Below, piece by piece: positions 5,999 through 6,745 of a DNA stretch of 6,745 nucleotides. Both the position numbers and the translations under genes were made by a program. Position 1 is the first letter of the stretch, and each line of letters opens with the position of its first letter. A model generated the notes under the pieces. The model was not told the DNA's origin. It searched no databases and saw only the letters and a list, made by a program, of their open reading frames with translations. Source of the DNA: Treponema sp. (GTDB lineage: Bacteria; Spirochaetota; Spirochaetia; Treponematales; Breznakiellaceae); the NCBI GenBank assembly GCA_031275515.1, contig JAISOQ010000184.1:1-6745 (forward strand), written 5' to 3'.

Positions 5999-6745
5999 CA
6001 TTGGAAAGGCGTTTGAAAAGGGAACGGCGTTTATCGGATTTGTGACCGGCGGGGACCCGGACCTGGAAACCAGCGCGGGCTTTGTCCTGGAAATGGTCCG
6101 CGCAGGGGCGGACCTGGTGGAAATCGGCATTCCCTTCTCGGATCCCATCGCCGAAGGTCCGGTCATCCAGGAGGCCAACATCCGCGCCCTGGCAGCCGGG
6201 ACAACGACAGAAAAACTGTTCGCTATGGTAGAAAGCATCAGGAAGCAAACCGCCGTACCCCTGGTGTTCCTCACGTACCTTAACCCGGTGTTCCATTACG
6301 GGTACGACCGGTTCTTCCGCCGCTGTAGGGAAACCGGCGTGGACGGCATCATCATTCCTGACCTGCCCTTTGAGGAGCAGGATGAAGTACGGTCCGCCGC
6401 TTCACCCTGCGGGGTGGATCTTATTTCCCTCATCGCGCCTACTTCGCAGGAACGCTCCGCCGAAATCGCCCGGTCCGCCGCGGGGTTTCTCTACCTGGTG
6501 TCGTCTATGGGCGTCACCGGCATACGGGGCGATATAAATGCCGGTCTTGCCGGCATGATAGCCCGGGTCCGTTCTGCAGCAAAACTGCCGGTAGCAGTCG
6601 GCTTCGGTATACACACCCCCGCCCAGGCGGAGGAGATCGCCCGTATCGCCGACGGGGTCATCGTGGGGAGCGCCATTGTCAAGATTGCCGCGGAATACGG
6701 CAGGGAAGCCGGCCCGTACATCTACCGCTATGTGAAGGAGATGAA
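5991..6745 (+). CDS. trpA: Tryptophan synthase alpha chain, cut at the window edge
   Basis: TrpA cleaves indole-3-glycerol phosphate to indole and glyceraldehyde-3-phosphate and hands the indole to TrpB. The visible 251 residues carry FVTGGDPDLE (17-26), EIGIPFSDP (44-52) with the catalytic E44 (E. coli Glu49), FLTYLNPVFHYG (93-104), DGIIIPDLP (118-126), the flexible loop SSMGVTGIRGD (171-181), and the phosphate-binding VGFGI (202-206) and GVIVGSAIV (222-230). Family proteins are about 255-268 residues, so only a short C-terminal end is missing; no stop occurs before the edge. The residue matching E. coli catalytic Asp60 is a Glu (E55, in DPIAEGP). The start at 5991 overlaps the trpB stop by 8 nt; an in-frame ATG at 5982 is less well placed. 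Confidence 0.95.
   Translation, partial: MSNIGKAFEKGTAFIGFVTGGDPDLETSAGFVLEMVRAGADLVEIGIPFSDPIAEGPVIQEANIRALAAGTTTEKLFAMVESIRKQTAVPLVFLTYLNPVFHYGYDRFFRRCRETGVDGIIIPDLPFEEQDEVRSAASPCGVDLISLIAPTSQERSAEIARSAAGFLYLVSSMGVTGIRGDINAGLAGMIARVRSAAKLPVAVGFGIHTPAQAEEIARIADGVIVGSAIVKIAAEYGREAGPYIYRYVKEM

Overview
The window holds one complete-looking tryptophan biosynthesis operon. All seven genes lie on the + strand in the order trpE-trpG-trpD-trpC-trpF-trpB-trpA. Only trpA is incomplete, because it runs off the right edge. Together the products convert chorismate to L-tryptophan. TrpE/TrpG make anthranilate, TrpD adds the phosphoribosyl group, TrpF isomerises, TrpC closes the indole ring, and the TrpA/TrpB pair exchanges glyceraldehyde-3-phosphate for serine. 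All seven are separate, unfused polypeptides.

The organism is a bacterium with G+C-rich coding sequence, frequent GTG starts and good Shine-Dalgarno sites. The gene order and protein style (for example the TrpD and TrpB motifs) fit a clostridia-like or spirochaete lineage. A termite-gut-type Treponema is my best guess, but it rests on overall impression only and is weak.

Layout: 1-99 is a short promoter/leader with a near-perfect sigma-70 promoter (TTGACA, 17-bp spacer, TATAAA), a small dyad just downstream of the predicted transcription start, and no room for a classical attenuator. From 100 to 6745 the genes are tightly packed. Five of the six gene-to-gene junctions overlap by 4 or 8 nt (E/G, D/C, C/F, F/B, B/A), which suggests translational coupling throughout.

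The exception is the 99-105 nt gap between trpG and trpD, the most interesting spot in the window. It contains an unannotated 28-codon open frame that overlaps the trpG stop by ATGA and ends just before the trpD ribosome site. It also contains two adjacent RNA-type dyads. One is a perfect 11-bp inverted repeat whose 5' arm lies in the last trpG codons and covers the small ORF's likely ribosome site. The other is a symmetric dyad centred on a 10-bp palindrome.

Other points of note are a Glu in place of the expected catalytic Asp in TrpA, a 24-30 residue insert in TrpF encoded partly by a 12-bp tandem duplication, a duplicated hexamer that doubles the trpD start codon, and a very low tryptophan content across the seven enzymes. 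There is no sign of a mobile element, CRISPR array, RNA gene or unknown defence system.
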